A stretch of DNA of 64,000 nucleotides from Mesorhizobium sp. M1E.F.Ca.ET.045.02.1.1 (GCF_003952485.1 NZ_CP034447.1:2480001-2544000); one strand, 5' to 3'. Counted from the first letter of the stretch, positions 1 through 8,535 are shown. The notes: generated from the letters alone by a model not told the origin. Program-made: numbers and translations.

Positions 1-642
1 TTCCGCTTCCCGCTGCGCCCGATCTGGGCCGAGACGCTGCTCGGCGCGGTCACCTGCGCGGTCATCATGGGCGCGGTGTGGCTGGCCAATTCCTATCCAT
101 GGCCGGTCGGTATCGTGAACCGATACGCCGCCGCCAACAACATTACCGTTCCCGAGGGCGGGCTGTTCATCGCTCACGGCATCGCCATTCCGGTGCTGAT
201 GGCGGTGGCGGTCGGCCTGATCATGACCTTCATCACCAAGCGCACCCGCTTCGGCCGCTATGTCTTCGCCATCGGCGGCAATCCGGAGGCGGCGAACCTT
301 GCCGGCATCAACACGCGCTGGATCACCATGAAGGTGTTCATGATCATGGGCGTGCTGGCGACGATCGCCGCGGCGATCTCGTCGGCCAGGCAGAATTCAT
401 CGACCAACGCGCTCGGCACGCTGGACGAGCTCCTGGTCATCGCCGCGGCGGTGATCGGCGGCACTTCGCTTGCCGGCGGTTCGGGAACCGTGCTCGGCGC
501 CATGCTGGGCGCGCTTTTGATGCAGTCGCTGCAGTCCGGCATGGTGCTGCTCGGCGTCGACTCACCACTGCAGAGCATCGTCGTCGGCGCCGTGCTGGTC
601 ATCGCCGTCTGGCTCGACACCATCTACCGCAAACGGGTCTGA
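1..642 (+). CDS. Sugar ABC transporter permease, ribose type (5' end outside window)
   Basis: The frame is open from base 1 to a TGA at 640-642, giving the last 213 residues of a BPD_transp_2 (RbsC/FrcC-like) inner-membrane permease. Several hydrophobic segments are visible, and the conserved stretch FAIGGNPEAANLAGI, typical of ribose/xylose/fructose permeases, lies near residue 90. The protein would form the channel for a periplasmic sugar-binding protein encoded upstream of the window. The ATPase gene follows 75 bp downstream, separated by a palindromic repeat, so the two are probably one operon. The substrate cannot be assigned from this fragment. Confidence 0.9.
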   Translation, partial: FRFPLRPIWAETLLGAVTCAVIMGAVWLANSYPWPVGIVNRYAAANNITVPEGGLFIAHGIAIPVLMAVAVGLIMTFITKRTRFGRYVFAIGGNPEAANLAGINTRWITMKVFMIMGVLATIAAAISSARQNSSTNALGTLDELLVIAAAVIGGTSLAGGSGTVLGAMLGALLMQSLQSGMVLLGVDSPLQSIVVGAVLVIAVWLDTIYRKRV

Positions 643-687
643 GCATGATCCCGCAAAGTGGAAACCGGTTTGCGGAAAAGATCATGC
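643..687. repeat. Palindromic intergenic repeat (GCATGATC type)
   Basis: GCATGATC at 643-650 is matched by GATCATGC at 680-687, and an inner pair CCGCAAA/TTTGCGG flanks the loop, so the 45-bp unit folds into a long hairpin. It starts one base after the permease stop codon. From memory, near-identical units are scattered between genes in Rhizobiales genomes. Here it may modulate mRNA between permease and ATPase rather than terminate transcription, because no T-run follows. Confidence 0.75.
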
Positions 688-717
688 CCGAAGTCAGGCA
701 TTAGGGAGGAGGAGAAA

Positions 718-1515
718 ATGGCAGAGAACGCTTCCACCGGTGATCCGCTGGTCGACATGCGCAACATCTCGATCGCCTTCGGCGGCATCCGCGCCGTCGA
801 CGACGCGTCCATCGATCTCTTTCCAGGCGAAGTGGTGGCGCTGCTTGGCCATAACGGTGCGGGCAAGTCGACGCTGATCAAGATCCTGTCCGGCGCCTAC
901 AAGCGCGATGCGGGTACGATCTTCGTCAACGGCGAGGAAGCATCGATCTCCAACCCGCGCGATGCCAAGAAATACGGCATCGAGACGATCTACCAGACGC
1001 TGGCGCTTGCCGACAATGTCGACGCCGCCGCCAATCTTTTCCTCGGTCGCGAATTGATGACCGCCTGGGGCACGCTAGACGACGTCGCCATGGAGGCCGA
1101 GGCGCGCAAGGTGATGGGCCGGCTCAATCCGCGTTTCCAGCGCTTCAAGGAGCCGGTGATCAAGCTGTCGGGCGGACAAAGGCAGTCGGTGGCGATCGCC
1201 CGCGCGATCCTGTTCAATGCCCGCATCCTGATCATGGACGAACCGACCGCGGCGCTCGGTCCCCAGGAGACGGCCCAGGTCGGCGAACTGGTGCGGCAGC
1301 TCAAGGCCGACGGCATCGGCATTTTCCTGATCAGCCACGATATCCATGATGTATTCGAGCTCGCCGACAGGGTCTGTGTGATGAAGAACGGCCAGGTCGT
1401 CGGCACGGCGCGCACCGGCGACGTGACCCAGGACGAGGTGCTCGGCATGATCATCCTCGGCAAATGTCCGCCGGGCGCTATTCCGGGTCCAGGAGCGTTG
1501 AAAATCGCGGCTTGA
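718..1515 (+). CDS. Sugar ABC transporter ATP-binding protein, single-domain type
   Basis: This 265-residue cytoplasmic ATPase energises the permease encoded just upstream. Walker A (GHNGAGKST), the signature LSGGQRQ and Walker B ([12 protein letters not shown]) are all present. It has one nucleotide-binding domain instead of the tandem pair of RbsA/XylG, as in FrcA-like ATPases that work as homodimers. The start at 718 is preferred over an in-frame ATG at 658 because GGAGGAGG lies directly before it and the 658 start falls inside the intergenic repeat. The substrate is unknown, probably a monosaccharide. Confidence 0.92.
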   Translation: MAENASTGDPLVDMRNISIAFGGIRAVDDASIDLFPGEVVALLGHNGAGKSTLIKILSGAYKRDAGTIFVNGEEASISNPRDAKKYGIETIYQTLALADNVDAAANLFLGRELMTAWGTLDDVAMEAEARKVMGRLNPRFQRFKEPVIKLSGGQRQSVAIARAILFNARILIMDEPTAALGPQETAQVGELVRQLKADGIGIFLISHDIHDVFELADRVCVMKNGQVVGTARTGDVTQDEVLGMIILGKCPPGAIPGPGALKIAA

Positions 1516-1645
1516 CGCTGAAAATTAGCCGGCAAATAGACCGTTGGTCGATGCGCCGACAGCCGCGATGGCTTGGCCCCGCCATTGTATTAGTCCGGCG
1601 ACTTGCCCATAAAGATGGTCAAGCATCCATGGGCCGCACCCTGCA

Positions 1646-3289
1646 TTGAAAAAGCTTTTTCCGATCGTCGCTTTCATCGCCGTCGCGCTGATCAGCCTGA
1701 CGATGGCGGGGTTCGCCTATTTCGCGACCCAGGAGGCGGCGCGCATCAAGTTCGAAGGGACGGCCGACGATGCTCTCAACCGCATCGAGAGCCGCATCGA
1801 CCTGCATCTGTCGCTGCTGCGCTCGACACGGGCACTGTTCGATGCCCGCAACGGCGACATCAAGCGCGGCGAGTTCAACGCCTTCTTCACCGCGCTCGAC
1901 ATCAGCGATAATTTCGCCGGCCTGCGCGGCGTCGGCTTCCTGAGGCTGGCCAAGACCGGCGACGGGGCCGCCGTCGAACGCGACATCCTGCGCGATCACG
2001 GTTCGGCCCATCCGATCTATCCAGCCACCACGCAGCAGCAATGGCGCGCACCCATCGTGCTTTTCGAGCCGCTCGATACATCCAATCAGTCGATCCTCGG
2101 CTTCGACATGTTCAGCGAGCCGGTAAGGCGGGCGGCGATCGAGAAGGCGATGGCGGACGACCAGCAGCATGCCAGCGGCCTTGTCCAACTCGGCCAGGGC
2201 GCCGACGTGACGCAGACCTTCCCCGGATTCCTGGTGTTCGTGCGGCTGAACGTGGAAACGGCGCCGGACGTCATCAATGCCAGCCGCTCCTCGACCGCGG
2301 GCTTTCTTTACGCCGCCTTCCGCGCGCGCGACCTGTTCCAAGTGGCGCTCAGCAAGACACCGCTGCTGCCGGTCAACGTCGAGATCTATGACGGCAAGCC
2401 GAACGCCGACAATCTTCTGTTCCGCTCAGAGGCTCCGCCGGCCGAATCGCTTGGCGAGAAGCTTGTCGCGCGCCGGGATATCGTCGTGGCCGGCCGCCCC
2501 TGGACTATTCTGTTTCGGCCGACGAGCGCTTTTTCGCTGCCTTCCTCGCGCGCCATTCCGGTGATGCTCGGGCTGTTCGGCCTGCTGCTTGCCGGGGCGA
2601 TCGCCTTGGTGGCCCGCTATCAGGAGCGCGCCTATGAGGCAAAGTCGCTGCTGCATGAGGCGACGGAGAAGAGCCTGCTGGAAAAGGACCTCATCCTGCA
2701 GGAGATGAAGCACCGCATCAAGAATTCGATCACAAGGGTTCTGGCGATCGCGCGGCAGACTGCTTCCCAGGCCACCGACGTGAAGGAATTTTCGGCATCG
2801 TTTTCGGCGCGGCTGCAGGCGATGGCGGCTTCACAGGACATGCTGACACGCTCGCGCTGGCAGAAGGCGGACCTTGGCGATCTTCTGCGCATCGAACTCG
2901 GGCAGGTGTTCGGCAAGGAGCTTCCCGAAGGCATCTTGTCGGGACCGGAAGTGCTGCTCGACGAGACGACGACGCAGGCGCTTGGCCTGACCTTTCACGA
3001 GCTTGCCACCAACGCGCTGAAGTATGGCGAGGCCGGCAGTTCGGCCAATTCGCTGAAGGGACAATGGGCGCTGAAAGTCGATTGGGCGGTCGAACGACGT
3101 AACCGAGAGCAGACCCTGGTGCTCAACTGGCGCGAGGCGGGGCATAAAAAGCTGGAGGCGCCGGCAAAGACCGGCTTCGGCACCAAGCTGATCGATCTCA
3201 ATGTCACGCGCGAATTGCGCGGCACGATCAAGCGCGATTTCCAGGCCGACGGCCTGAAGGTGGAAATAAGGATTCCGCTGACCGCGTGA
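1646..3289 (+). CDS. Membrane sensor histidine kinase, CHASE plus HWE/HisKA_2 type
   Basis: The 547-residue protein has a membrane segment at about residues 5-27, a periplasmic CHASE-like domain at about 60-230, a second membrane segment near 300-322, then a HisKA_2/HWE kinase core. The phospho-acceptor His is in EMKHRIKN near residue 355, and the ATPase N-box is HELATNALKYG. The start is TTG, since no ATG lies in frame nearby and the membrane anchor begins right after it. HWE-family kinases commonly phosphorylate PhyR in alphaproteobacteria, and phyR lies 3 kb away, so this is a candidate stress-response sensor (inference). CHASE domains bind small extracellular ligands; the ligand is unknown. 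Confidence 0.88.
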   Translation: MKKLFPIVAFIAVALISLTMAGFAYFATQEAARIKFEGTADDALNRIESRIDLHLSLLRSTRALFDARNGDIKRGEFNAFFTALDISDNFAGLRGVGFLRLAKTGDGAAVERDILRDHGSAHPIYPATTQQQWRAPIVLFEPLDTSNQSILGFDMFSEPVRRAAIEKAMADDQQHASGLVQLGQGADVTQTFPGFLVFVRLNVETAPDVINASRSSTAGFLYAAFRARDLFQVALSKTPLLPVNVEIYDGKPNADNLLFRSEAPPAESLGEKLVARRDIVVAGRPWTILFRPTSAFSLPSSRAIPVMLGLFGLLLAGAIALVARYQERAYEAKSLLHEATEKSLLEKDLILQEMKHRIKNSITRVLAIARQTASQATDVKEFSASFSARLQAMAASQDMLTRSRWQKADLGDLLRIELGQVFGKELPEGILSGPEVLLDETTTQALGLTFHELATNALKYGEAGSSANSLKGQWALKVDWAVERRNREQTLVLNWREAGHKKLEAPAKTGFGTKLIDLNVTRELRGTIKRDFQADGLKVEIRIPLTA

Positions 3290-3330
3290 ACAGCCAATGC
3301 CTGCCGGATCTCCGGTCAGGCGCAAAGAAA

Positions 3331-3355
3331 GGGAGGCCGCAAGGATCGGCCTCCC
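3331..3355. terminator. Probable bidirectional terminator
   Basis: GGGAGGCC at 3331-3338 and GGCCTCCC at 3348-3355 form an eight-pair GC-rich hairpin with a nine-base loop. It lies between the convergent ends of the CHASE kinase (+) and the small lipoprotein gene (-). On the minus strand the stem is followed by TTTCTTTG; on the plus strand the T-run is weak (TTCAAG). Confidence 0.65.
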
Positions 3356-3380
3356 TTCAAGTCTTCGAAAAATCGCGAAA

Positions 3381-3626
3381 TCAGTTGCAGCGGGCGGTGT
3401 AGATCCGGCCGCGATGATCGCGATATTGGCAATAACCGTTGCGCAGGTTGCGGACCAGCAGGCCGGATCCGGCGCCGACAGCCGCGCCGATCAGCGCGCC
3501 CTTGCCGCCGCCGACCAAGCCGCCCACGCCGGCGCCGATCAAGCCGCCGCCAACCACATCCTGCTCGGTTGTGGTGCAGCCGCTGACAGCGACCACGGCA
3601 ACCATGGCAATGATCATCTTCCGCAT
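3381..3626 (-). CDS. Small lipoprotein with glycine-zipper segment
   Basis: The 81-residue product has a short lipoprotein signal with lipobox VSGC, so it is probably an outer- or inner-membrane lipoprotein. A glycine-rich zipper (GGGLIGAGVGGLVGGGKG and following) spans about residues 27-55, as in the YMGG/SlyB-like families. The C-terminal tail has two cysteines. The start at 3626 is chosen because GAGGAG precedes this ATG; an upstream in-frame ATG at 3653 lacks one and would put charged residues before the signal. Its precise role is unknown. Envelope-stress association is typical of the family, but no EcfG-type promoter was seen upstream. Confidence 0.8.
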   Translation of the reverse strand: MRKMIIAMVAVVAVSGCTTTEQDVVGGGLIGAGVGGLVGGGKGALIGAAVGAGSGLLVRNLRNGYCQYRDHRGRIYTARCN

Positions 3627-3715
3627 AAAATTGCTCCTCACTTTTGTCCTCACTTTCGGCAGTGCCGTCCGCCATTTAGCATGAAAAAACCGGATTTGCC
3701 TGCCCGATCTTACTG

Positions 3716-4036
3716 TTAGTGAAGATAGTCTTTTTCGGGGCGCGCGCCGTTAGACGCGACAAGCGTGCCGGAGACCTCCAGCGACGCCACAAGCGTGCCG
3801 TCGGGACGCACGCTCCAGAGGAGCTGATCGTAATCGTCCTCGAGCGCCGGATCGACGGCTAGGCACTCGCCCATTATACGCGGCATCCGACCTCGCAGGT
3901 CGCCCAGCGCGAAGGGCCGTTCGGCGGTGCAAGCCTCAAAAGTCTCGAAGACGCTGACCGGCACCGGCAGTTCGCGGCATTCGGTCATGGTGTCCGAGCA
4001 GCCGATGACGAGGAGCAATGCGGCGATGTGTTCCAC
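3716..4036 (-). CDS. Hypothetical secreted protein with lipoprotein-like start, in the stress regulon
   Basis: This 106-residue protein begins with a short hydrophobic run ending in VIGC, which could be a lipobox, followed by a polar cysteine-containing domain. I do not recognise the family. The main support for a real gene is a well-placed EcfG-type promoter whose -10 element ends 24 bp before the start codon. The gene sits on the same strand as the small membrane protein, HWE kinase, DUF1328 and phyR genes. It is probably an envelope protein induced by general stress (inference). Confidence 0.65.
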   Translation of the reverse strand: MEHIAALLLVIGCSDTMTECRELPVPVSVFETFEACTAERPFALGDLRGRMPRIMGECLAVDPALEDDYDQLLWSVRPDGTLVASLEVSGTLVASNGARPEKDYLH

Positions 4037-4060
4037 GGGTGAATCCCCCCTGCCGCAAAG

Positions 4061-4086
4061 AACGATTCTCGCCGCTCAAAAGTTCC
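4061..4086 (-). promoter_or_regulatory. EcfG-type promoter for the 3716-4036 gene
   Basis: On the minus strand GGAAC (4086-4082) and CGTT (4064-4061) are separated by 17 bp, matching the alphaproteobacterial general stress sigma factor consensus GGAAC-N16/17-CGTT. It faces the hypothetical secreted-protein gene. Confidence 0.75.
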
Positions 4087-4146
4087 TGCACCGATGTGGC
4101 CGCGATGCGCGAACCCTTGGCGCTCTTGATCGGAATATCCGGCGGA

Positions 4147-4317
4147 TCAGCTCAACTGCCACGCCGCCGCCAGCACCAAGGCGGCAAGGAGCGCGACGGC
4201 GCCGAGGCGAAGCGTAAGATGCGAGGAGCGGGGCGAGGGCGGTGCCTCGGCGTCCTGAAAGCCGCTCATCGAGACGCGGGCGGCCTGCTCCAATCTGTTC
4301 ATATCGGCGACCATCAT
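4147..4317 (-). CDS. Small single-pass membrane protein (56 aa)
   Basis: An ATG at 4317 is preceded by GGGAGGATT, a strong ribosome binding site, and the frame runs 56 residues to a TGA at 4149-4147. Residues 1-35 are polar and 36-54 form one hydrophobic helix rich in Ala, Leu and Val, followed at once by the C-terminus. This makes it a tail-anchored small membrane protein. I do not recognise the family. It sits among stress-response genes on the same strand, but no EcfG-type promoter was found directly upstream. Confidence 0.6.
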   Translation of the reverse strand: MMVADMNRLEQAARVSMSGFQDAEAPPSPRSSHLTLRLGAVALLAALVLAAAWQLS

Positions 4318-4564
4318 TTCAATCCTCCCAAATCGCGTGCCAGATCATCTGACTGGGCGCGGCTGGGCTTCCGACACACTTGGGCGGTTCAGCGCTTGAC
4401 GTCGCCGACCCGCTCCAAGTGCTTGTTTTTACGCAGGCTCCGGATGGAAAGCCGCTGTGCGCCTTTCCTCGAGTTGCTTTTAGCCGGGAACAGAATCGGA
4501 CTTTATGGTGAACAGCGGGTTAAGGGCCGCTGCCGGCGGACGGTCGCAGCCGCAATGGCGGCGG

Positions 4565-5593
4565 TCAGTCCGTCTCGAAGTTGCCGCGCGGGATCGTGAG
4601 GCGATATTCGAGATTGCCCTTATCGATCTCGAGCGTGGCGGAGCCGTTGAGCGAGGTCGGAACCACGCGTTCGAGAGCGACGCTGCCGAAGCGCTTTTCG
4701 TTGCGCCGGCCGGCGCCGATCCGCTCCGTCCATACCAGCAAAAGGTCAGGCGAAGTCTCGCTGCCGGCCGCTATCCTGGCGCTTACCTTGACCTGACCGT
4801 CAGGCTGCGACAGGGCGCCATAACTTACCGAGTTCACGGCGAGTTCATGCATGGCCAGCCCGATATGCAGTGCGGCGTTTGGGTTGAGGTAGGGGTTTTC
4901 GCCGTCGAAACGCAGGCTGCGCTTGGGATCGGCGCTGTAGCGGCCGACCTGACCGAATACGAGTTCCTGAAGCGCCGCTCCCCGCCAGTTGGAGGACGTC
5001 ACCAGATCCTGAGACGAGGCGAGCGACTGAAGGCGGCCGCGAAAGCGCGTCAGGAAGTCGGCAAGCGTCTCCGAGTAGCGCCCGGTCTGGGTGGCGATGC
5101 TCTGGATGATGGCCAGAAGGTTCTTCGAGCGATGGCTGACTTCCCGCAGCAGCGTCTTCAGCGTCTGTTCGCGGCGTTTCTGCTCCGTCGTCTCGACCAT
5201 GGTGGTGACAACACCCTGGACTTCGCCGGAGTCGCTGCGATCGGCATCGATCCAGATATGGAACCAGCGCACGCCGTCACTGTCGGGGATGCCGAGCTCG
5301 AGGCGGTCCGCGTTGCCGGTTTCAACCACTTTGCGTTTGGCCGCGCCTATCCGCTCGGCCTGCGCGGGGGAGAGCAAATTCTTGCCGTCGGCCGTCTCGG
5401 ATGCCCACGGAGCTCGCATGTTGCGGGCCCAGACGGTCCTCATTTCGCGATCCTGATAGAGGACCGAAATTCCAGCATTGTGAAGCGCGTGGAGCAGGGC
5501 GCGTCCAACCTGCATCCCGCTTTCCGCCGGATGCATCGCTATCACCTCGTCATTGCGCTTGTCGGCGTTCTTGTCTGAAGCCTTGGACCGCAT
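4565..5593 (-). CDS. Soluble PAS sensor histidine kinase, HWE/HisKA_2 type
   Basis: The 342-residue protein has no membrane segment. A PAS-like sensor covers about residues 30-135, and the kinase core follows with phospho-acceptor His154 in EVSHRSKN. The ATPase N-box is HELAVNSVSYG. Soluble PAS-HWE kinases of this size (LovK/PhyK-like) control PhyR in related bacteria, and phyR lies about 500 bp further along on the same strand, so this is a strong candidate for the local PhyR kinase or a modulator (inference). The first ATG at 5593 has a GGGAAG site upstream; a second ATG at residue 20 is possible. Confidence 0.87.
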   Translation of the reverse strand: MRSKASDKNADKRNDEVIAMHPAESGMQVGRALLHALHNAGISVLYQDREMRTVWARNMRAPWASETADGKNLLSPAQAERIGAAKRKVVETGNADRLELGIPDSDGVRWFHIWIDADRSDSGEVQGVVTTMVETTEQKRREQTLKTLLREVSHRSKNLLAIIQSIATQTGRYSETLADFLTRFRGRLQSLASSQDLVTSSNWRGAALQELVFGQVGRYSADPKRSLRFDGENPYLNPNAALHIGLAMHELAVNSVSYGALSQPDGQVKVSARIAAGSETSPDLLLVWTERIGAGRRNEKRFGSVALERVVPTSLNGSATLEIDKGNLEYRLTIPRGNFETD

Positions 5594-5761
5594 GCGATAC
5601 TTCCCGCACCCAGGCTGAAAGGTTCTTGCGACTGGCTACCAGGCTGGACGCGCGAGCCTCAGATAGCGGTCCGCCGGACGACGTCCTTTTGGGGACACCG
5701 CCCGGCGGTGGCTGGAAACCGTTTGAGGGGTGCGGCTTCCAGTGTTCGAAAACTCCCCGCG

Positions 5762-5926
5762 TCAGGTTCTCCTGACGAGGCCGGCGATCAGCGAAATCAC
5801 CAGGAAGGCAAGGAAGATGAAGAACAATATCTGCGCGATGCCTGCCGATGTGCCGGCAATGCCGCCGAACCCAAGCGCGCCGGCGATGATCGCAACCACA
5901 AGAAAAACGAGCGCCCAGTACAGCAT
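5762..5926 (-). CDS. DUF1328 (YtjA-like) small membrane protein
   Basis: This 54-residue protein is nearly all hydrophobic, with two membrane helices, and it begins [12 protein letters not shown], the characteristic opening of the DUF1328/YtjA family. The start at 5926 has AAGGAG upstream; a longer in-frame extension is a shadow that would run through the promoter. An EcfG-type promoter ends 27 bp before the start codon. DUF1328 genes are often general-stress-induced in Rhizobiales. The molecular role is unknown. The gene lies between an HWE kinase and phyR, on the same strand as both. Confidence 0.9.
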   Translation of the reverse strand: MLYWALVFLVVAIIAGALGFGGIAGTSAGIAQILFFIFLAFLVISLIAGLVRRT

Positions 5927-5952
5927 GATACGTCTCCTTCTATCGACCTGAA

Positions 5953-5977
5953 AACGTGGCCGAATGGCGTTTGTTCC
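5953..5977 (-). promoter_or_regulatory. EcfG-type promoter for the DUF1328 gene
   Basis: On the minus strand GGAAC (5977-5973) and CGTT (5956-5953) are separated by 16 bp. The spacing to the DUF1328 start codon is appropriate for a short leader. Confidence 0.85.
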
Positions 5978-6116
5978 ACCAATCGCAGAAAAAGACGATC
6001 CCCCCGGAAGCGCTTTTTCGCCCAAAGCTTCGCCAGCGATCGGACGAGCTTCCGCGCGCGGTTTATGCAAGGCACAGGCCTTACGCAAAGCCTTGATCGT
6101 CAGGGCCTGCAGGCGG

Positions 6117-6911
6117 TCAGGCCGCGGCCTTTGCCTGCCGGTCAAAGAAGAGCGCCTGGCTGATCAGGGCCTTGACCATATCGGGATTGAACGGCTTGGT
6201 CACCAGGAACGCCGGTTCCGGACGCTCGCCAGTGAGCAGGCGTTCCGGGAAGGCGGTGATGAAGATCACCGGCACCGGCGTTGAAGACAGGATCTCGTTT
6301 ACGGCCTCGATGCCCGAGCTGCCGTCGGCTAGCTGGATGTCGGCCAGAACCATTTTCGGACGCGTCCTGCCAAATATGGCCACCGCCTCGGCATGCGTGC
6401 GCGCAGTGCCGACAACGCGGTGCCCGAGGCTTTCGACCATCTCCTCGATGTCCATGGCTATCAGCGGCTCGTCCTCGATGATCAGCACATCGGTCGCGAC
6501 CTGGCGGGAAATCTCGCTGCTTGCCTGGGCAAGCAATTCGGAGAACTCCTGCTCGTCGGCATCGAGGATTTCCGCCGCTTCGTCCTCGCTGAAACCCTCC
6601 ACGGCAACCAGCAGGAACGCCTGCCTCGGCCGCGGCGCGATCGCGTTCAGATTGGCGGCGGCCCGCTGCTCCCAGGCGGTCTGCGCATGCTCCTGCGGCA
6701 CGCGAATGGCAATCGAGGTGAAGAGCCTGGCAAAAACCTTGTAGAGCGCGATGCGGTCGCTCGATGCCTTTGGGAAAACCTCGGTGTCGGCGATGATGGC
6801 TTCCAGCAACGCGGCGACCAGCGCATCACCGCTTTCCTGCGATCCCGAGACGGCGCGCGAGAAACGGCGCAGGAACGGGAGGTGAGGAGCGATGGTTGCG
6901 GATAGGCTCAT
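6117..6911 (-). CDS. phyR: Response regulator PhyR (anti-anti-sigma factor)
   Basis: The 264-residue protein has the diagnostic PhyR order: an N-terminal sigma-factor-like domain (about 1-135) lacking DNA-binding function, then a receiver (about 140-260). The receiver shows the acidic pocket IIEDEP, phospho-acceptor Asp in VLADIQ and Lys in TKPF. When phosphorylated, PhyR is known to bind NepR and release EcfG. The start at 6911 has GGGAGA upstream; the in-frame ATG at 6974 would lie next to the promoter -10 element. The gene is divergent from nepR-ecfG across paired EcfG-type promoters, the classic arrangement for this locus. Confidence 0.97.
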   Translation of the reverse strand: MSLSATIAPHLPFLRRFSRAVSGSQESGDALVAALLEAIIADTEVFPKASSDRIALYKVFARLFTSIAIRVPQEHAQTAWEQRAAANLNAIAPRPRQAFLLVAVEGFSEDEAAEILDADEQEFSELLAQASSEISRQVATDVLIIEDEPLIAMDIEEMVESLGHRVVGTARTHAEAVAIFGRTRPKMVLADIQLADGSSGIEAVNEILSSTPVPVIFITAFPERLLTGERPEPAFLVTKPFNPDMVKALISQALFFDRQAKAAA

Positions 6912-6977
6912 ATTCGACGTCTCCCTCAGATGTCGCGGTGCGTTGTAGGCCAGACTCGTCGCAAGCCCCGACAAACC

Positions 6978-7002
6978 AACGTGGGCTTTCTGAAAAAGTT
7001 CC
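6978..7002 (-). promoter_or_regulatory. EcfG-type promoter for phyR
   Basis: On the minus strand GGAAC (7002-6998) and CGTT (6981-6978) have a 16-bp spacer. It lies nine bases from the oppositely oriented nepR promoter, so phyR and nepR-ecfG are probably both autoregulated by EcfG. Confidence 0.9.
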
Positions 7003-7011
7003 GCTGGAGGT

Positions 7012-7036
7012 GGAACTAAATTAGGAAGCGGGCGTT
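7012..7036 (+). promoter_or_regulatory. EcfG-type promoter for nepR-ecfG
   Basis: GGAAC (7012-7016) and CGTTT (from 7033) are separated by 16 bp, a perfect match to the consensus, and lie about 90 bp before the nepR start codon. Confidence 0.92.
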
Positions 7037-7128
7037 TGGGCTTTTCGGGATGGGCAACCAGACAAACGTGCCGCTTGCGTTATGGTCTACGATTCTAGAG
7101 CGGTTCGAGTGCTGGAATTAGGGCGAAT

Positions 7129-7332
7129 ATGAAAGAAATGTCAAAGAATTCAAGAGCTGGCGCCGCGAGCAGGCACCGGAACGGGGGTGGCAATCCACTC
7201 GGGCCGAACTCCGAAATTGCCCGCAAACTCAAACAATATTACGACGAGCTGGTTTCCGATCAGGTGCCGGATCGATTCGCTCAGTTGCTCAGTCAACTGG
7301 AAAAGGCCGAACCCGCCGAGGAAAAGGATTGA
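7129..7332 (+). CDS. nepR: Anti-sigma factor NepR
   Basis: This 67-residue protein has the size and core of NepR: a polar, variable N-terminus, then the helix GPNSEIARKLKQYYDELV and a second short helix VPDRFAQLLSQL. NepR is known to bind and inhibit EcfG and to be sequestered by phosphorylated PhyR. It is followed three bases later by ecfG, so the two are almost certainly co-transcribed from the promoter at 7012. The product is cytoplasmic. Confidence 0.95.
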   Translation: MKEMSKNSRAGAASRHRNGGGNPLGPNSEIARKLKQYYDELVSDQVPDRFAQLLSQLEKAEPAEEKD

Positions 7333-7335
7333 GGC

Positions 7336-7887
7336 ATGGCGGCGGTCTCCCAGAGCTTCAAGACCGAGCTGCTCGGTGCGATACCGAGCCTGCGCGCCTT
7401 TGCGGTGTCGCTGACGCAGAATGCCGACAAGGCCGATGACCTCGTCCAGGAAACCCTGGTCAAGGCGTGGGACAAGCATGAGAGCTTCCAGCCCGGCACC
7501 AACCTCAAGGCCTGGCTTTTCACCATCCTGCGCAACGAGTTCTATTCGCAGATGCGCAAGCGTGGCCGCGAGGTGCAGGACAGCGACGGCATCATGACCG
7601 CCAGGCTTGCCGTTCACCCGGCGCAGCACGGCCAACTCGACCTCAAGGACTTTCGCGGCGCGCTGGAACAGCTGCCGGAGGATCAGCGCGAAGCCATCAT
7701 CCTGATCGGCGCGTCCGGCTTCTCCTACGAGGAGGCGGCCGAGATCTGCGGCTGCGCGGTCGGCACGATCAAGAGCCGGGTCAGCAGGGCTCGCGCGAGA
7801 CTGCAGGAAATTCTGAAGATCTCCGGCGAGGACGAATATGGTCCCGATGCGATTTCGGCGCAGGTGACCGGCTCAAACGCAGCCTGA
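7336..7887 (+). CDS. ecfG: General stress sigma factor EcfG (ECF15 family)
   Basis: The 183-residue sigma factor has region 2 at about 20-85 (LVQETLVKAWDKHESF; NLKAWLFTILRNEFYSQMRKR) and region 4 at about 115-165, with helix-turn-helix YEEAAEICGCAVGTIKSRV. These are hallmarks of EcfG/RpoE2. It directs RNA polymerase to GGAAC-N16/17-CGTT promoters, nine of which lie within 4061-11080. It starts three bases after the nepR stop. Its own promoter matches the consensus, which predicts positive autoregulation. Confidence 0.96.
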   Translation: MAAVSQSFKTELLGAIPSLRAFAVSLTQNADKADDLVQETLVKAWDKHESFQPGTNLKAWLFTILRNEFYSQMRKRGREVQDSDGIMTARLAVHPAQHGQLDLKDFRGALEQLPEDQREAIILIGASGFSYEEAAEICGCAVGTIKSRVSRARARLQEILKISGEDEYGPDAISAQVTGSNAA

Positions 7888-7935
7888 CAGTGACGCCCGG
7901 CAGCATGCTCAACCGCTCCAACTATTTATTTTTAA

Positions 7936-7983
7936 GCCATTCCGGACGGAAAACCGTTACACACTTTTCCTGAAATTGCTCTA
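7936..7983. repeat. Rhizobial intergenic repeat, ACACACTTTTCC family (copy 1)
   Basis: The unit runs from GCCATTCCGGACGG through CGTTACACACTTTTCC to GAAATTGCTC. Related copies are at 40191-40239 and 50454-50526, each just downstream of a gene. The ends are partly complementary (GGAAAA/TTTTCC; AATT arms), so it can form a hairpin. This copy lies between the convergent ecfG and receiver-protein genes. Confidence 0.75.
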
Positions 7984-7996
7984 GCCGGCGATGTCG

Positions 7997-8434
7997 TCAA
8001 GCCGCCTTCGTGCGTCCGCAAGCGAGCGCCACGGCCTCGATCAGATCGTCCCCCGAATAGGGTTTGGCGACCAGCCGGATTTCCGGAAAGGAGCTCTCGA
8101 TCTCGTCCGCGTCCGAATGACCGGAGGCAAAAACGAACGGAACGCCCCCGCCACGCAGTCGCGCGGCGAAGCCGAGTGTCGAGACACCTCCAAGCATCAG
8201 GTCGACGATGGCCGCGTCAAACCACGACAGCCCATCCCGCTGGTCGATTTCGGCCAGATCGCGGACAACCACAACGTCGGCCGCCCCATGGTCACGGCAT
8301 AGCTGTTCGACATCCATTGCGATAAGAAACTCATCCTCCAGGACCAGAATACGCAATCCGTCTAGCAATGAAGGCACGTAGCGGCGACTCCTACAATCGC
8401 CAGCAGTCATGCGCGGTATTTGCCGGTATGTCAT
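7997..8434 (-). CDS. Single-domain response regulator (receiver only)
   Basis: This 145-residue protein is a lone receiver with no output domain. It shows the acidic pocket LVLEDEFLIAMD, phospho-acceptor Asp in AIVDLML and Lys in VAKPYSGDD. The segment VPFVFASGH resembles the PFxFATGY signature of the FAT-GUY single-domain regulators (SdrG/MrrA-like) that relay phosphate in the general stress response of related bacteria, but with Ser and His at the variable positions. Its place beside ecfG supports that role (inference). The start may be the ATG at 8434 or an internal one at 8410. Confidence 0.85.
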   Translation of the reverse strand: MTYRQIPRMTAGDCRSRRYVPSLLDGLRILVLEDEFLIAMDVEQLCRDHGAADVVVVRDLAEIDQRDGLSWFDAAIVDLMLGGVSTLGFAARLRGGGVPFVFASGHSDADEIESSFPEIRLVAKPYSGDDLIEAVALACGRTKAA

Positions 8435-8474
8435 TTAAAAAAGACATGACCGGGAGTGCATCTTCGTGATCGGC

Positions 8475-8499
8475 GGAACCTCGATCCGCCTGGAACGTT
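8475..8499 (+). promoter_or_regulatory. EcfG-type promoter upstream of a decayed regulator gene
   Basis: GGAAC (8475-8479), 16-bp spacer, CGTT (8496-8499), followed by TTC. No intact gene lies directly downstream. The first recognisable coding material is the Crp/Fnr remnant at 8536-8724, so the site may be a leftover or may drive a short transcript into the DUF883 operon. Confidence 0.7.
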
Positions 8500-8535
8500 T
8501 TCAACTGCCCAATCAGGGCAGGGGTTTCGGAGAGG

